Below, piece by piece: positions 1 to 7,597 of a DNA stretch of 35,110 nt (positions within the stretch are counted from its first letter, which is position 1; the number at the start of each line of letters is the position of its first letter). The notes under the pieces are model-generated. The model saw nothing but the letters and a program-made list of their open reading frames with translations, searched no databases and was not told the origin of the DNA. The position numbers and the translations under genes were made by a program. The DNA is from Coraliomargarita_B sp036735565 (GTDB lineage Bacteria > Verrucomicrobiota > Verrucomicrobiia > Opitutales > Coraliomargaritaceae), in NCBI GenBank assembly GCA_036735565.1, contig DAINOC010000019.1, positions 1 to 35,110 on the forward strand, given 5' to 3'.

Positions 1-476
1 CCGATCGCCACCGATCCCGGCTCGATCCGACTCCGCGGCGAGTCCCGCCGGGGCACGTGCAGCACCGGGTCCAAACCGTCCAGATAAGGAAAGCCCGGCG
101 TAAACCCCATCATCCGAACCGTGTAAACCGGGGCACTATGCCGCCGGATGACCTCCTCCACCGGGAGTGCCGTCTGCCGTGCGACCGCCTCGAGATCCGG
201 TCCATCGTAGACCACAGGGATCGAGCGCACCGGCCGTTCACCGCCCGCCATCACCTCCGCCCCATTACCCGCATCCAGCCAGCCGCGCAGCTCCCCAGCC
301 GACGCCACCGCTTCGGAATACAGCAACAGAACCGAGTCGTAGCCCGCGATATACTCACTGCATCCCAGCGGCAACGCCTGTTCCAACCGCTCCAGCAATT
401 GACGCCGTTCGGAATCCCACAGCCCGCGCACGAGGATTCCGTGCTCCCCATAAGCCTGCAGCTGAACGTCCTTCAT
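1..476 (-). CDS. pxpB: 5-oxoprolinase subunit PxpB (KipI family), 3' end cut by window edge
   Basis: PxpB with PxpA and PxpC forms the ATP-dependent 5-oxoprolinase that opens 5-oxoproline to glutamate in the cytoplasm. Reading the minus strand from an ATG at 476 gives an open frame of 158 residues running off position 1, so roughly the last third is missing. The start reads MKDVQLQAYGEHGILVRGLW. Near residue 135 comes the block GFTPGFPYLDGLDPVLHVPR, and then PRSRIEPGSVAIG, which is the highly conserved core of this family (formerly allophanate hydrolase subunit 1 or KipI). The start has AGAGG directly before the ATG, closer than a usual ribosome site, so the start is moderately sure. If the usual pxpBC order holds, pxpC should follow just left of the window. 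B. subtilis KipI inhibits a sporulation kinase, but the enzyme subunit is the more common role. Confidence 0.88.
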   Translation of the reverse strand, partial: MKDVQLQAYGEHGILVRGLWDSERRQLLERLEQALPLGCSEYIAGYDSVLLLYSEAVASAGELRGWLDAGNGAEVMAGGERPVRSIPVVYDGPDLEAVARQTALPVEEVIRRHSAPVYTVRMMGFTPGFPYLDGLDPVLHVPRRDSPRSRIEPGSVAI

Positions 477-574
477 CCTCTGAGCAATACACGCGCCCCC
501 CCCGGCTTCAACCCACGTTTACCCGAAAATAATACGGCCCCTCAAAAAAGCGCCGCGACGCGGACGACCCCTTA

Positions 575-656
575 GCCGCCATGCCTGATACACCAACCCA
601 GTCCTGGCCCGTGGGGACACGGTCCGCTACCCCTTTTTTTGATTCGATTTCCGATC
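575..656. repeat. Dispersed repeat C, copy 1
   Basis: This stretch of about 80 bp matches 6272-6353 in the same orientation. The core CAACCCAGTCCTGGCCCGTG is identical in both, followed by one difference and a further 18 identical bases. Within it CCGTG-GGGA-CACGG (609-622) can fold as a small hairpin with a GNRA-like loop, and seven T residues follow at 634-640. It fills most of the space between the start of pxpB (476) and the stop of the next minus-strand gene (655). Confidence 0.75.
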
Positions 657-1344
657 ACCCTCCGCGCGGCTTCACCGTAATCGCCGTCTCTCCCGTTGCC
701 AGCATGCCTGCCGCCAACGTTCCGCGAAAGGCCAGCCCCGGCATCACCAGCGAACGTCGCCCCAGAATCACCCCCGGATTGAGCACAGCGTTGCAGCCCA
801 CCTCCGCACCGTCACCGATCAGGGCTCCCAGCTTGCGGAGGCCGCTGTCGATGCGCGACCCGTCTGGCAACACCACAGGCACATTGGCCTGATCCAGCCG
901 CAGGTTGGAGCAGATCGCCCCGGCCCCGAGGTGCGCGCCGTTGCCCAGCACCGAATCGCCCACATAGCTGAAGTGCGGCACCTGCACACCATCCAGCAAC
1001 AGGCAGTTCTTAAACTCGCTGGAGTTGCCGAGCACACAGTGCTTTCCCGCGATCACATTGCCGCGCAGATACGCTCCCGGCCGTATCTCGCAACCTTCGG
1101 AAAGGTAAACCGGACCCGTGATCGAGCAAAACGGCGGTAGCTTCACCGAGGGGTGGATATACACCTCGCCCTCCACCAGACAGCCCGAGGGCACCTCCCA
1201 GGGATAGTGGAAGTGGCTGGCATCGAGCCCGGCCAGCGCACGCTTGATCTGCGGCACCCACTCCCAGGCCGGCAGGTCCGCCCGGAAATAATCCCCAAAG
1301 GGCAAATGGTCCGGAAGTTGAAACAGTTCATTCGCCAATGCCAT
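655..1344 (-). CDS. Left-handed beta-helix (hexapeptide repeat) acyltransferase-like protein
   Basis: This 229-residue protein resembles the C-terminal beta-helix half of GlmU-type sugar-nucleotide enzymes, with no N-terminal nucleotidyltransferase domain. After about 65 residues of leader (MALANELFQLPDHLPFGDYF) come imperfect hexapeptide repeats: VYIHPSVKLPPFCSITGPVY, GCEIRPGAYLRGNVIAGKHC and VLGNGAHLGAGAICSNLRLD, then a closing GAEVGCNAVLNPGVILGRRS. Such proteins form trimers and usually move acetyl or acyl groups, often on sugars. Proteins of this kind are often labelled UDP-N-acetylglucosamine diphosphorylase, but the catalytic part for that reaction is absent, so I leave the substrate open. 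It starts at an ATG and has no close partner: pxpB lies 178 bp beyond its stop and pyrC is divergent. Its stop codon overlaps the edge of repeat C. Confidence 0.8.
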   Translation of the reverse strand: MALANELFQLPDHLPFGDYFRADLPAWEWVPQIKRALAGLDASHFHYPWEVPSGCLVEGEVYIHPSVKLPPFCSITGPVYLSEGCEIRPGAYLRGNVIAGKHCVLGNSSEFKNCLLLDGVQVPHFSYVGDSVLGNGAHLGAGAICSNLRLDQANVPVVLPDGSRIDSGLRKLGALIGDGAEVGCNAVLNPGVILGRRSLVMPGLAFRGTLAAGMLATGETAITVKPRGG

Positions 1345-1634
1345 AACCCCACCAAAAAAACCCGATCCCCTGCGGCGGCGATCCTAAAATGCGGAACCCG
1401 CATCCTGCAAATCTGTTGTCGATTGAGCAGAGGTTTGCCGCCACGCCAGAACAATAGTCCGCTGGCCCGAGAGCCGTCCCAAACTTCTGCTGAGACCTTT
1501 GGCTGCTGAATCCAAGAAGCGATCTGCTCCGCCTATCGGCTTGCCAGCGCCGCAGGGAGTCCCTACCACCAACTTCCAACCACGCCTTGACTCTCTCTGA
1601 CCCCGCCCATCTCACAACGCCTTTTTCCATCACT
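1345..1634. other. Divergent intergenic region with a small perfect palindrome
   Basis: About 290 bp separate the start of the beta-helix protein gene from the start of pyrC, so promoters for both should lie here. The only clear structure is ATGCGG-AAC-CCGCAT at 1389-1403, a 6-bp perfect inverted repeat with a 3-base centre that could be an operator or a chance hairpin. I see no convincing -35/-10 pair, no RNA gene, and no pyrimidine attenuator with a T run. An open frame extends pyrC upstream to 1587, but its residues do not resemble the family. Confidence 0.3.
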
Positions 1635-2930
1635 ATGAGCAAACCCCTTTGGATCTCCGGCGGCCGGATCATCGACCCGGCCAACCAACGCGACGAAGTC
1701 GCCGATCTCTACGCCGTCGACGGCCGCCTCGTCGCGCAATTGAGCGACGCACAAAAAGCGGAAGCCACCAAGGTCGACGCTTCCGGGCTCGTCGTCGCTC
1801 CGGGGCTGGTCGATATCCACGTCCACTTCCGCTACCCTGGCCAGACGCATAAGGAAGACATCGGCAGTGGCTCACGGGCGGCGGCGGCAGGCGGCTTCAC
1901 GACCGTTGTATGCATGCCGAACACCAGCCCGGTCTGCGATAATGCCGGGACGATCCAGCGCATCATGGACAAGGTCGCCAAGGAGTCCGTTATTAAAATC
2001 TACCCGACCGGCTGCCTCACCATCGGCATGAAGGGCGAGCAACTGGCACCCACCGGTCAACTCAAGACTTCCGGCGTCGTCGCCATGACCGATGATGGCA
2101 AGTGCGTGCAGAGCAACGAAATCATGCGGCGCGCAGTCGAGTATGCCAAAATGTTTGACCTGCCCATCATGGATCACTGCCAGGACGCGAGCCTCACCGA
2201 AGGCGCCGTCATGAACGAGGGCGAATGGTCGCTGCGCCTGGGCCTGCGCGGCTGGCCCAAAGCAGCAGAGGACATCATTGTCGCCCGCAACATCCAGCTC
2301 GCCGAGATGACCGGGGCGCACATCCACATGCAGCATGTCAGCTCGGCAGCCTCAGTCGATCTGCTGCGCGGAGCCATCGCCCGCGGCATTCCCGTGAGCG
2401 GGGAGGCCAGCCCCCATCATATCGAATTTACCGACGATTGTCTGCGCGACTACGATACCCACTTTAAGATGAACCCGCCGCTGCGCACCGCCGCCGACCG
2501 TGAGGCCCTCATCGAAGGTCTCTGCGATGGGACGCTCTGCTGCATCGCGACCGATCACGCCCCCCACAGCCCCGACGAGAAAGACCGCGAGTTCGACGCC
2601 GCGCCCTTCGGCATCATCGGCTTGGAAAACTCTCTGGCCAGCACCCTCGGCACCCTCTACCACAGCGGACGGCTCGGGCTCAGCGAAGTCGTCGCCCTCA
2701 TGACCCACCGCGGCGCCGAGCTCTGCAAGCTCAATGCAGGCACCCTCAGCGCAGGGTCTCCGGCGGATATTTGCCTCTTCGACCCCGACGAGGCATGGAC
2801 CGTCGATGCCACCAACTTCTTCAGCAAGTCCCGCAACTGCCCCTGGGATGGCAAAACCCTCAAGGGTAAGGTCAAAGCCACCTACGTGGACGGTCGCTGC
2901 GTCTTCGACGGCACCGCTATCATTGACTGA
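1635..2930 (+). CDS. pyrC: Dihydroorotase, class I (PyrC)
   Basis: Dihydroorotase interconverts carbamoyl-aspartate and dihydroorotate, the third step of pyrimidine synthesis, in the cytoplasm. The protein has 431 residues from the ATG at 1635; an in-frame ATG 48 bp earlier would add residues unlike the family. The metal motif DIHVHFRYPGQTHKEDIGSG places two histidines at 62 and 64. GFTTVVCMPNTSPVCDN follows, and the catalytic ATDHAPH block has Asp at about 307. The length and the PGLVDIHVHFR motif fit the bacterial class I form, not the shorter E. coli type. The next gene starts 11 bp after the stop, and the DAHP synthase follows 7 bp after that, so the three genes are likely one operon. An inactive PyrC-like partner of aspartate carbamoyltransferase is possible in class I families, but all the metal-ligand motifs checked are intact. 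Confidence 0.93.
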   Translation: MSKPLWISGGRIIDPANQRDEVADLYAVDGRLVAQLSDAQKAEATKVDASGLVVAPGLVDIHVHFRYPGQTHKEDIGSGSRAAAAGGFTTVVCMPNTSPVCDNAGTIQRIMDKVAKESVIKIYPTGCLTIGMKGEQLAPTGQLKTSGVVAMTDDGKCVQSNEIMRRAVEYAKMFDLPIMDHCQDASLTEGAVMNEGEWSLRLGLRGWPKAAEDIIVARNIQLAEMTGAHIHMQHVSSAASVDLLRGAIARGIPVSGEASPHHIEFTDDCLRDYDTHFKMNPPLRTAADREALIEGLCDGTLCCIATDHAPHSPDEKDREFDAAPFGIIGLENSLASTLGTLYHSGRLGLSEVVALMTHRGAELCKLNAGTLSAGSPADICLFDPDEAWTVDATNFFSKSRNCPWDGKTLKGKVKATYVDGRCVFDGTAIID

Positions 2931-2941
2931 GCCGAAAGACC

Positions 2942-3820
2942 ATGGAGCCCGAGATCGACGGACCGCTCATCCTTGCCTCCCTCCTCATCCTCGGGGTGCT
3001 GATCGGTTCGGCCGTGCTCTGGGTGAAACAGGTGCAACGGCCCCACAGCCCGGTGGACCGCGACGTGGGGATCGCCTCCTGGCAGATCGGCTGGGTTAAT
3101 TTCGGTCTCTTTACCTGCGCCCTCGTCTTCGCCGTCGTCTTGGCCCAGCAGATCGGCGTGGCACTCTTCTTCAGCGGCGATGACGAGCGAGCGACCGAGC
3201 TCACGCCCGGACTGGCCGTCGCAGCCATTCTTTTGCTTCAACTGCCGATGCTGGCCGTTTTTTATGGTGCCCGGCGTTTTTTTTCATCGATCTACGGGGG
3301 CCGACTCGACGAAGTGCGCTTGCCGATGCCGCGTGCCGCCGCGCAGGCAGCGCCGCTCTTCATTCTCTACCTACCGATTGTTTGGATCGTTTCCTTTGTC
3401 TGGAGCCAACTACTCTCGGTGCTCGAGTCGGCCGGCATCATCGACGAGCTCAAGCCGCAGGAGCTTGTGCTGCTCTTTGCCGAGGGCGGCCATCCTGCGG
3501 CCATTCTACTGCTTGTCATACTCGCGGTCACCATGGCGCCCTTCGTGGAGGAGGTTATTTTCCGGGGCTGCATCTACCGTTTTTTAAAAAGCAAAACGAC
3601 CCTCATCACTGCCCAGTTGCTCAGCGCCGCCGTCTTCGCCCTCCTCCATGCCAATCTGCTTTCGTTTGTGCCACTCATCGCCGTCGGCGTCATCCTGGCC
3701 CGGGTCTATGAAAAAACCGGCAATCTTTGGGTCGCCATCTGGTTCCACGCATTCTTCAACAGCTTTACGCTGGCCATTCTTTTTATCACCAACCTGTCCG
3801 AAGCGCTCCCACCGCAATAG
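2942..3820 (+). CDS. CPBP family intramembrane glutamic endopeptidase
   Basis: This is a membrane protein of 292 residues with about seven hydrophobic segments, the first at residues 8-28 (ILASLLILGVLIGSAVLWVK). The CPBP (Rce1/ABI) signature is complete. VEEVIFRGCIYR has the paired glutamates at 203-204 and Arg at 208, followed by FALLHANLLSFVPL and then WFHAFFNS near the C-terminus. Members act as intramembrane proteases or scaffolds; bacterial roles include bacteriocin immunity and signalling, and the substrate here cannot be inferred. The gene sits 11 bp after pyrC and 7 bp before the DAHP synthase, so it is probably co-transcribed, though no functional link is obvious. The ATG at 2942 is the first in frame after the pyrC stop. 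Confidence 0.87.
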   Translation: MEPEIDGPLILASLLILGVLIGSAVLWVKQVQRPHSPVDRDVGIASWQIGWVNFGLFTCALVFAVVLAQQIGVALFFSGDDERATELTPGLAVAAILLLQLPMLAVFYGARRFFSSIYGGRLDEVRLPMPRAAAQAAPLFILYLPIVWIVSFVWSQLLSVLESAGIIDELKPQELVLLFAEGGHPAAILLLVILAVTMAPFVEEVIFRGCIYRFLKSKTTLITAQLLSAAVFALLHANLLSFVPLIAVGVILARVYEKTGNLWVAIWFHAFFNSFTLAILFITNLSEALPPQ

Positions 3821-3827
3821 CCGCCTT

Positions 3828-4889
3828 ATGCCCGAAATCCTTGACGACCTCCGTATCGCCGACCGCCGGCCTCTTCTGCCCCCCGCGATACTTATCGAAG
3901 AACTGCCCCTTAGCGACAAGGCCGCAACGGTGGTCGCACGGGGCCGCGCCGAGAGCGCCGCCATCCTCTCCGGCCGCGACGAACGCCTTTGCGTGGTCGT
4001 CGGTCCCTGCTCGATCCACGACCCTGAGGCAGCGATGGACTACGCTGCAAAGCTTCGGCCCCTCCAGGCCCGCTTCGCCGACGACCTGCAGATCATCATG
4101 CGGGTCTATTTCGAAAAGCCGCGCACCGTCGTGGGCTGGAAGGGCCTGATCAACGACCCGCACCTCGATGGCAGCTTCGAGATCAACACAGGGCTGCGCC
4201 TGGGCCGGAAACTGCTCCTCGATATCTGCGAGCTGGGCCTACCCACGGGGGCCGAGTTTCTCGATACCATTATTCCGCAATTCATTGCCGACGCGATCGC
4301 CTGGTCCGCGATCGGTGCCCGCACCACGGAGAGCCAGATCCACCGCGAGCTGGCTTCCGGTCTCTCCATGCCGGTGGGTTTTAAAAACGGCACCAGCGGC
4401 AATGTGCAAATGGCTATCGATGCCGTCCGCTCCGCACGCCAGCCCCACTGGTTCCCTTCCGTCACCAAACAGGGCGTCACCGCGATCTTTCAAACCAGGG
4501 GCAATGAGGATGCCCATGTCATTCTCCGGGGCGGCTCACGCACCGGACCGAATTACGAGGCCAAAGACCTCGAGCCGATTCTGGATCAGCTCCGCGCTCA
4601 CGACCTGCCGCCCTATGTCGTCGTCGACTGCAGCCACGGCAACAGCAGCAAGGACTACACCCGCCAGGGCATTGTGGCCGCCAACCTGGCCGCCCAGATC
4701 GCCGCCGGTCAGCAGGGCATCGCCGGCATCATGCTGGAGAGTCACCTGGTCGCCGGACGTCAGGACTACGATCCCGCCGGCCACAACACCTACGGCCAGA
4801 GCATCACCGACGGCTGCATCGACTTCCAGGAGACCGAAGTCATCCTCCAACAACTTGCCGAAGCCGTCCAGCAAAGGCGAAACGCCTGA
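3828..4889 (+). CDS. aroF: 3-deoxy-7-phosphoheptulonate synthase (DAHP synthase, class I)
   Basis: This enzyme condenses phosphoenolpyruvate and erythrose-4-phosphate, the first step of the shikimate pathway. The frame is open back to 3648, but the family-like start is the ATG at 3828, giving 353 residues, the usual length of the AroF/AroG/AroH type. Conserved blocks are VVVGPCSIHDPEAAMDYA, MRVYFEKPRTVVGWKGLIND, AIGARTTESQIHRELASGLS, PVGFKNGTSGNVQMAIDAV, VVDCSHGNSSKD and the terminal TYGQSITDGCIDFQETE. All active-site motifs look intact. Which aromatic amino acid inhibits it cannot be read from the sequence, so the symbol is only a family label. It is the third gene of the pyrC run. Its last codons and stop lie inside repeat A, which recurs at 6125, and a decayed piece of a second DAHP synthase lies about 120 bp downstream. 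Confidence 0.93.
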   Translation: MPEILDDLRIADRRPLLPPAILIEELPLSDKAATVVARGRAESAAILSGRDERLCVVVGPCSIHDPEAAMDYAAKLRPLQARFADDLQIIMRVYFEKPRTVVGWKGLINDPHLDGSFEINTGLRLGRKLLLDICELGLPTGAEFLDTIIPQFIADAIAWSAIGARTTESQIHRELASGLSMPVGFKNGTSGNVQMAIDAVRSARQPHWFPSVTKQGVTAIFQTRGNEDAHVILRGGSRTGPNYEAKDLEPILDQLRAHDLPPYVVVDCSHGNSSKDYTRQGIVAANLAAQIAAGQQGIAGIMLESHLVAGRQDYDPAGHNTYGQSITDGCIDFQETEVILQQLAEAVQQRRNA

Positions 4890-4934
4890 CCACGGGTGGG
4901 GCGCCGTCTCGGACAAGCTGCGATGCCGAATGAT
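4881..4934. repeat. Direct repeat A, copy 1 (overlaps DAHP synthase stop)
   Basis: These 54 bp match 6125-6178 at 48 of 54 positions by hand alignment. The repeat begins with AACGCCTGACCACGGGT, so copy 1 contains the last two codons and stop of the DAHP synthase. Copy 2 carries the same letters 4 bp after the stop of the PEP-CTERM-like gene. Confidence 0.8.
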
Positions 4935-4964
4935 CGGATTCTAAACCATATATCCTACTTTAGT

Positions 4965-5000
4965 GCGGCTTGTTGAAAACGGCACCCTACCCGGCTGAAC
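4965..5000. repeat. Direct repeat B, copy 1
   Basis: These 36 bp (GCGGCTTGTTGAAAACGGCA, then CCCTACCCGGCTGAAC) match 6393-6428 with two differences. Copy 1 lies 30 bp after repeat A copy 1. In the second locus the same A-to-B spacing is 214 bp because of an extra palindromic element. Confidence 0.85.
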
Positions 5001-5009
5001 ACTGCGGAA

Positions 5010-5085
5010 TGCTCACTGCCTACGGCCATTGCATCACCGACGCTTGCATCGACTTGGCCAAGACGAAAGCGATCTTCCCAATGCC
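5010..5085 (+). pseudogene. Remnant of a second DAHP synthase (C-terminal piece)
   Basis: In frame from about 5010 the sequence reads LTAYGHCITDACIDLAKTKA, followed by IFPMPT. It aligns with TYGQSITDGCIDFQETEVIL, the C-terminal end of the intact DAHP synthase. At DNA level 5019-5078 matches 4789-4848 at 46 of 60 bases by hand count. The ITDAC of the remnant is closer to the usual family consensus than the ITDGC of the intact gene, so it may come from a diverged paralogue and not a fresh copy. Nothing of the rest of the gene precedes it: repeat B sits directly upstream. It cannot encode a working enzyme. Confidence 0.7.
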
Positions 5086-5236
5086 GACCGACGCCACTCG
5101 GGCACCGCGATTGCCGGGGAAGCAATTGGATGAACCTCGATTTTATCCAAGACCCGCAAATTTTGTTGCTTTTTCTAATGCCTTTGATTAGCCGTCCTCT
5201 TGTTTCAGACTCTTTCAACTCAAAAACAAAACCGCC

Positions 5237-6121
5237 GTGCACCGCCATTCCAGCCTTAACTCCAAAGCGCTCGCTCTACTTTGCGCAATGCTGGCCTTCA
5301 ATGCGGCTCATGCTGCATTCAATTTTGAAGTGTCCGGTGTTCAGATTCAGTTGGCAGGTAGCACCACGGATATTCCCGGCTCCGGCACGTCTTCAAACTT
5401 TGCCACCGGAGTTAGCGCCGGCGTCAATACCTTTGCGGTCTTCGATATCGAAGCCGTCAACGACAGCGATAATTCACGCTCCGATTTTGCCGACCTCCGG
5501 GTGACCTTTATTCAGGATAACGGCGGTATCGGCTCCAATGTAATGATCGCCCGGACGACTAACAGCCAGGGTCTGACCGATACGGGAACGATCAGCGTAC
5601 TCATCAGCATAAGCAGTAGCTCAGGGGGCACCGCAGCATTAAAGTTTGATTGGTTTACGCCCGGTTCGTTTATCGGCGGCGTGGAACAAGCGGGTGCTTC
5701 GCTCATCAATACACGTGTTAACTACACCACCTTCGACATTGACTTCAATCAGCTCGTTACCGTGCAAAACTCCGAAATGTCGCAATACAAGCTGAACGGC
5801 ACGACACTGGTCACCGGAACGGATAATGGGACAAGCACCGCATTCACCGATAGCAATGCCAATTCAACTTTCAACGACCCGCGAACTGCGGTGGAGTTTT
5901 TATCCAGAAATATAGCCGCCTCCCACACCATCGAAATGGGCAAACAATCCTCCAGCGGCAATGCACTCTTCATGTTTGAGTTTCGCGATCCGAGCGACGT
6001 TGTCACCTTTAACGATCCAGTAGTGACGCCAGTGCCTGAACTGAGCCACTTCGGACTGCTCGCAGCCCTGGCCCTCGGCGGATGCACCCTGTTTCGGCGC
6101 AAGTCGGCTAGAGCTGCTTAA
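5237..6121 (+). CDS. Secreted protein with PEP-CTERM-like sorting signal
   Basis: The 294-residue product has an export signal at the N-terminus (ALALLCAMLAFNAAHAA, cleavage probably after the last Ala) and a C-terminal tail. The tail has VPELS at 266-270, a hydrophobic stretch HFGLLAALALGGCTLF, and a basic end RRKSARAA. This is the layout of PEP-CTERM proteins, which exosortase processes for surface or exopolysaccharide attachment; the exact VPEP is VPEL here. The middle is Ser/Thr/Asn/Gly-rich with no recognised domain. The start is a GTG at 5237. A later ATG at 5288 would shorten the signal peptide, so GTG is preferred. Its base composition is less G+C-rich than the neighbours. It is a single gene flanked on both sides by direct repeats A and B. 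No exosortase is in the window. Function unknown. Confidence 0.75.
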   Translation: MHRHSSLNSKALALLCAMLAFNAAHAAFNFEVSGVQIQLAGSTTDIPGSGTSSNFATGVSAGVNTFAVFDIEAVNDSDNSRSDFADLRVTFIQDNGGIGSNVMIARTTNSQGLTDTGTISVLISISSSSGGTAALKFDWFTPGSFIGGVEQAGASLINTRVNYTTFDIDFNQLVTVQNSEMSQYKLNGTTLVTGTDNGTSTAFTDSNANSTFNDPRTAVEFLSRNIAASHTIEMGKQSSSGNALFMFEFRDPSDVVTFNDPVVTPVPELSHFGLLAALALGGCTLFRRKSARAA

Positions 6122-6124
6122 GGC

Positions 6125-6178
6125 AACGCCTGACCACGGGTAGGTCGCCGTCTCCGACAAGCCGCCGTGCCGAATGAT
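6125..6178. repeat. Direct repeat A, copy 2
   Basis: Second copy of the 54-bp repeat at 4881-4934 (six differences by hand alignment), starting 4 bp after the PEP-CTERM-like gene. With repeat B it brackets that gene. Confidence 0.8.
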
Positions 6179-6180
6179 TA

Positions 6181-6370
6181 GAGACTAATACCAATCTGTA
6201 ACTTTTTCTGGCAAAAGGTAGCGGACGCTGCGGTGTCACGGCGTAGCCTGAAAGGCGGAGACGGATCCCCAGCGGCCATGCCTGACACGCAACCCAGTCC
6301 TGGCCCGTGAGGACACGGTCCGCTACCCAAAATTTGGATTCGATTTACCGATAAAAGTCAAAGAGTGGTA
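6181..6370. mobile_element. Small palindromic MITE-like element containing repeat C, copy 2
   Basis: This stretch is the extra DNA between repeats A and B in the second locus; the first locus has only a 30-bp spacer. It holds an inverted pair, GGTAGCGGAC at 6217-6226 and GTCCGCTACC at 6318-6327. The right half (6272-6353) is the second copy of repeat C found at 575-656. It also carries GGCGTAGC...GGAGACGGATCCCCAGCG (6239-6274), resembling 19642-19675. It has no coding capacity. The boundaries are estimates from where similarity to the short spacer stops (TAAGCC.GTATCC against TAAACCATATATCC). Confidence 0.5.
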
Positions 6371-6392
6371 TAAGCCTGTATCCAACGTCAAG

Positions 6393-6428
6393 GCGGCTTA
6401 TTGAAAACGGCGCCCTACCCGGCTGAAC
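6393..6428. repeat. Direct repeat B, copy 2
   Basis: Second copy of the 36-bp repeat at 4965-5000, with two differences. It lies about 75 bp beyond the stop of rlmN, which is on the minus strand. The rest of 6429-6501 shows nothing recognisable. Confidence 0.85.
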
Positions 6429-6501
6429 GCGGCTGCTCTCTAAAATCGACGATAGCACAACGGCGATCGGCCTCGGAGAATCCCGCGTGTGCCTGGCGCT
6501 T

Positions 6502-7566
6502 TCACGCCGTTGCCCGCACCCGCCGGGCCTTCAATTGTCCGCAGCCCGCCGCCACGTCGATGCCGCGGCGCTGGCGCACCGTGCTGGGGAGTCCCGCTTC
6601 CTGGATGATCTCCTGGAAGCGCCTCACGCTGGATTCGTCCGGCATCGTCCCCGCATAGCCCGCCGTCGGATTAAGCGGAATCAAGTTCACATGGGCGTCC
6701 ATGCCCCGCAGAAGTTCCGCCAGGCGATGGGCGTGATCCGCACTGTCGTTAACCCCGCCGATCAGCGTCCAGGCGAAGAAGACCCTCGCCCTTTTGATCG
6801 CCGAGTATTCGCGGCAGGCCTCCAGTAAATCGCTCAGCGGCCACTTCTTATTGACCGGAACGAGGCGGCCGCGCTCGGCATCGTCCGCTCCGTGCAGACT
6901 CACCGCCAGTGAATACCGCTTGGGGTGCCGGGCCAGCTTCAGGATGCCGGGGATGTGCCCCACCGTGCTGATCGCCACCCGGGCCGGGCCGATGTTCAGC
7001 CCCCGGTTGTCGGTTAAAATATCCAAGGCCTCGACGACCGCTTCAAAGTTCGCCATGGGCTCGCCCATGCCCATCATGACGATGTTACGGAGGTGTTCGC
7101 CCTGGCTGGCCCGCAGGGTCCGCTCCACATGGTGCGCCTGCGCCACGATCTCGCCCGCGCTTAGGTTTCTCGAAAACCCCATGTGGCCCGTCGCACAAAA
7201 CACGCAGCCCATGGCACAGCCTACCTGACTGCTCAGGCAGGCCGTATAGCGGCCGGGAAATCCCATGCGCACCGCTTCCACCTCGGCACCGTCCGCCAGG
7301 CGCAGCAGATATTTCTCCGTGTAGCCATCTGCGCTGGGCGTCACCTCAACCGCCTCCATCGGGCAGGGCTTCGCTGCCGCATCCGAATCCAGCCAGCGTC
7401 GCAGCGGCGGTAAAATACCCTCAACCTCCGGCGTGAGCAGATCAGCCCCCAGCAAACGCCGCTGCACGGCGCTGAACAATGCGCGAGCGTGCACGGGGTT
7501 CACCTCAGCCTCCCGGAGAAGGCCTTCCAATTGCTCAAAAGAGCAACCTTCCAGAGCGCGTCGCAT
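6502..7566 (-). CDS. rlmN: 23S rRNA (adenine-2503-C2) methyltransferase RlmN (radical SAM)
   Basis: RlmN adds a methyl group to C2 of A2503 in 23S rRNA, and of A37 in some tRNAs, using radical SAM chemistry. From the ATG at 7566 the protein has 354 residues. The frame is open much further upstream, but that part overlaps the next gene. Visible features are the cluster motif CAMGCVFC with cysteines at 117, 121 and 124, MMGMGEPMANFE, LAVSLHGADD, FAWTLIGGVNDS and HVNLIPLNP. The C-terminal RRGIDVAAGCGQL holds the second catalytic cysteine at about 342. All key residues are present. The alternative, Cfr, normally has a different context; length and motifs favour RlmN. It starts 31 bp after the lipoprotein-like gene on the same strand, so the two are probably co-transcribed. 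Confidence 0.93.
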   Translation of the reverse strand: MRRALEGCSFEQLEGLLREAEVNPVHARALFSAVQRRLLGADLLTPEVEGILPPLRRWLDSDAAAKPCPMEAVEVTPSADGYTEKYLLRLADGAEVEAVRMGFPGRYTACLSSQVGCAMGCVFCATGHMGFSRNLSAGEIVAQAHHVERTLRASQGEHLRNIVMMGMGEPMANFEAVVEALDILTDNRGLNIGPARVAISTVGHIPGILKLARHPKRYSLAVSLHGADDAERGRLVPVNKKWPLSDLLEACREYSAIKRARVFFAWTLIGGVNDSADHAHRLAELLRGMDAHVNLIPLNPTAGYAGTMPDESSVRRFQEIIQEAGLPSTVRQRRGIDVAAGCGQLKARRVRATA

Positions 7567-7597
7567 CAGCGGTAGGAAAAACCCGCAGGCAGCGCGG

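Noticed and set aside
57..575. Plus-strand frame of 172 codons opposite pxpB
   Set aside because: The minus-strand frame has clear PxpB motifs; the plus frame is Arg/Pro/His-rich, as expected of an antisense shadow in G+C-rich DNA.
3648..3827. Upstream extension of the DAHP synthase to 3648
   Set aside because: It overlaps the CPBP protease gene and the added 60 residues are Ser/Pro-rich and unlike the family.
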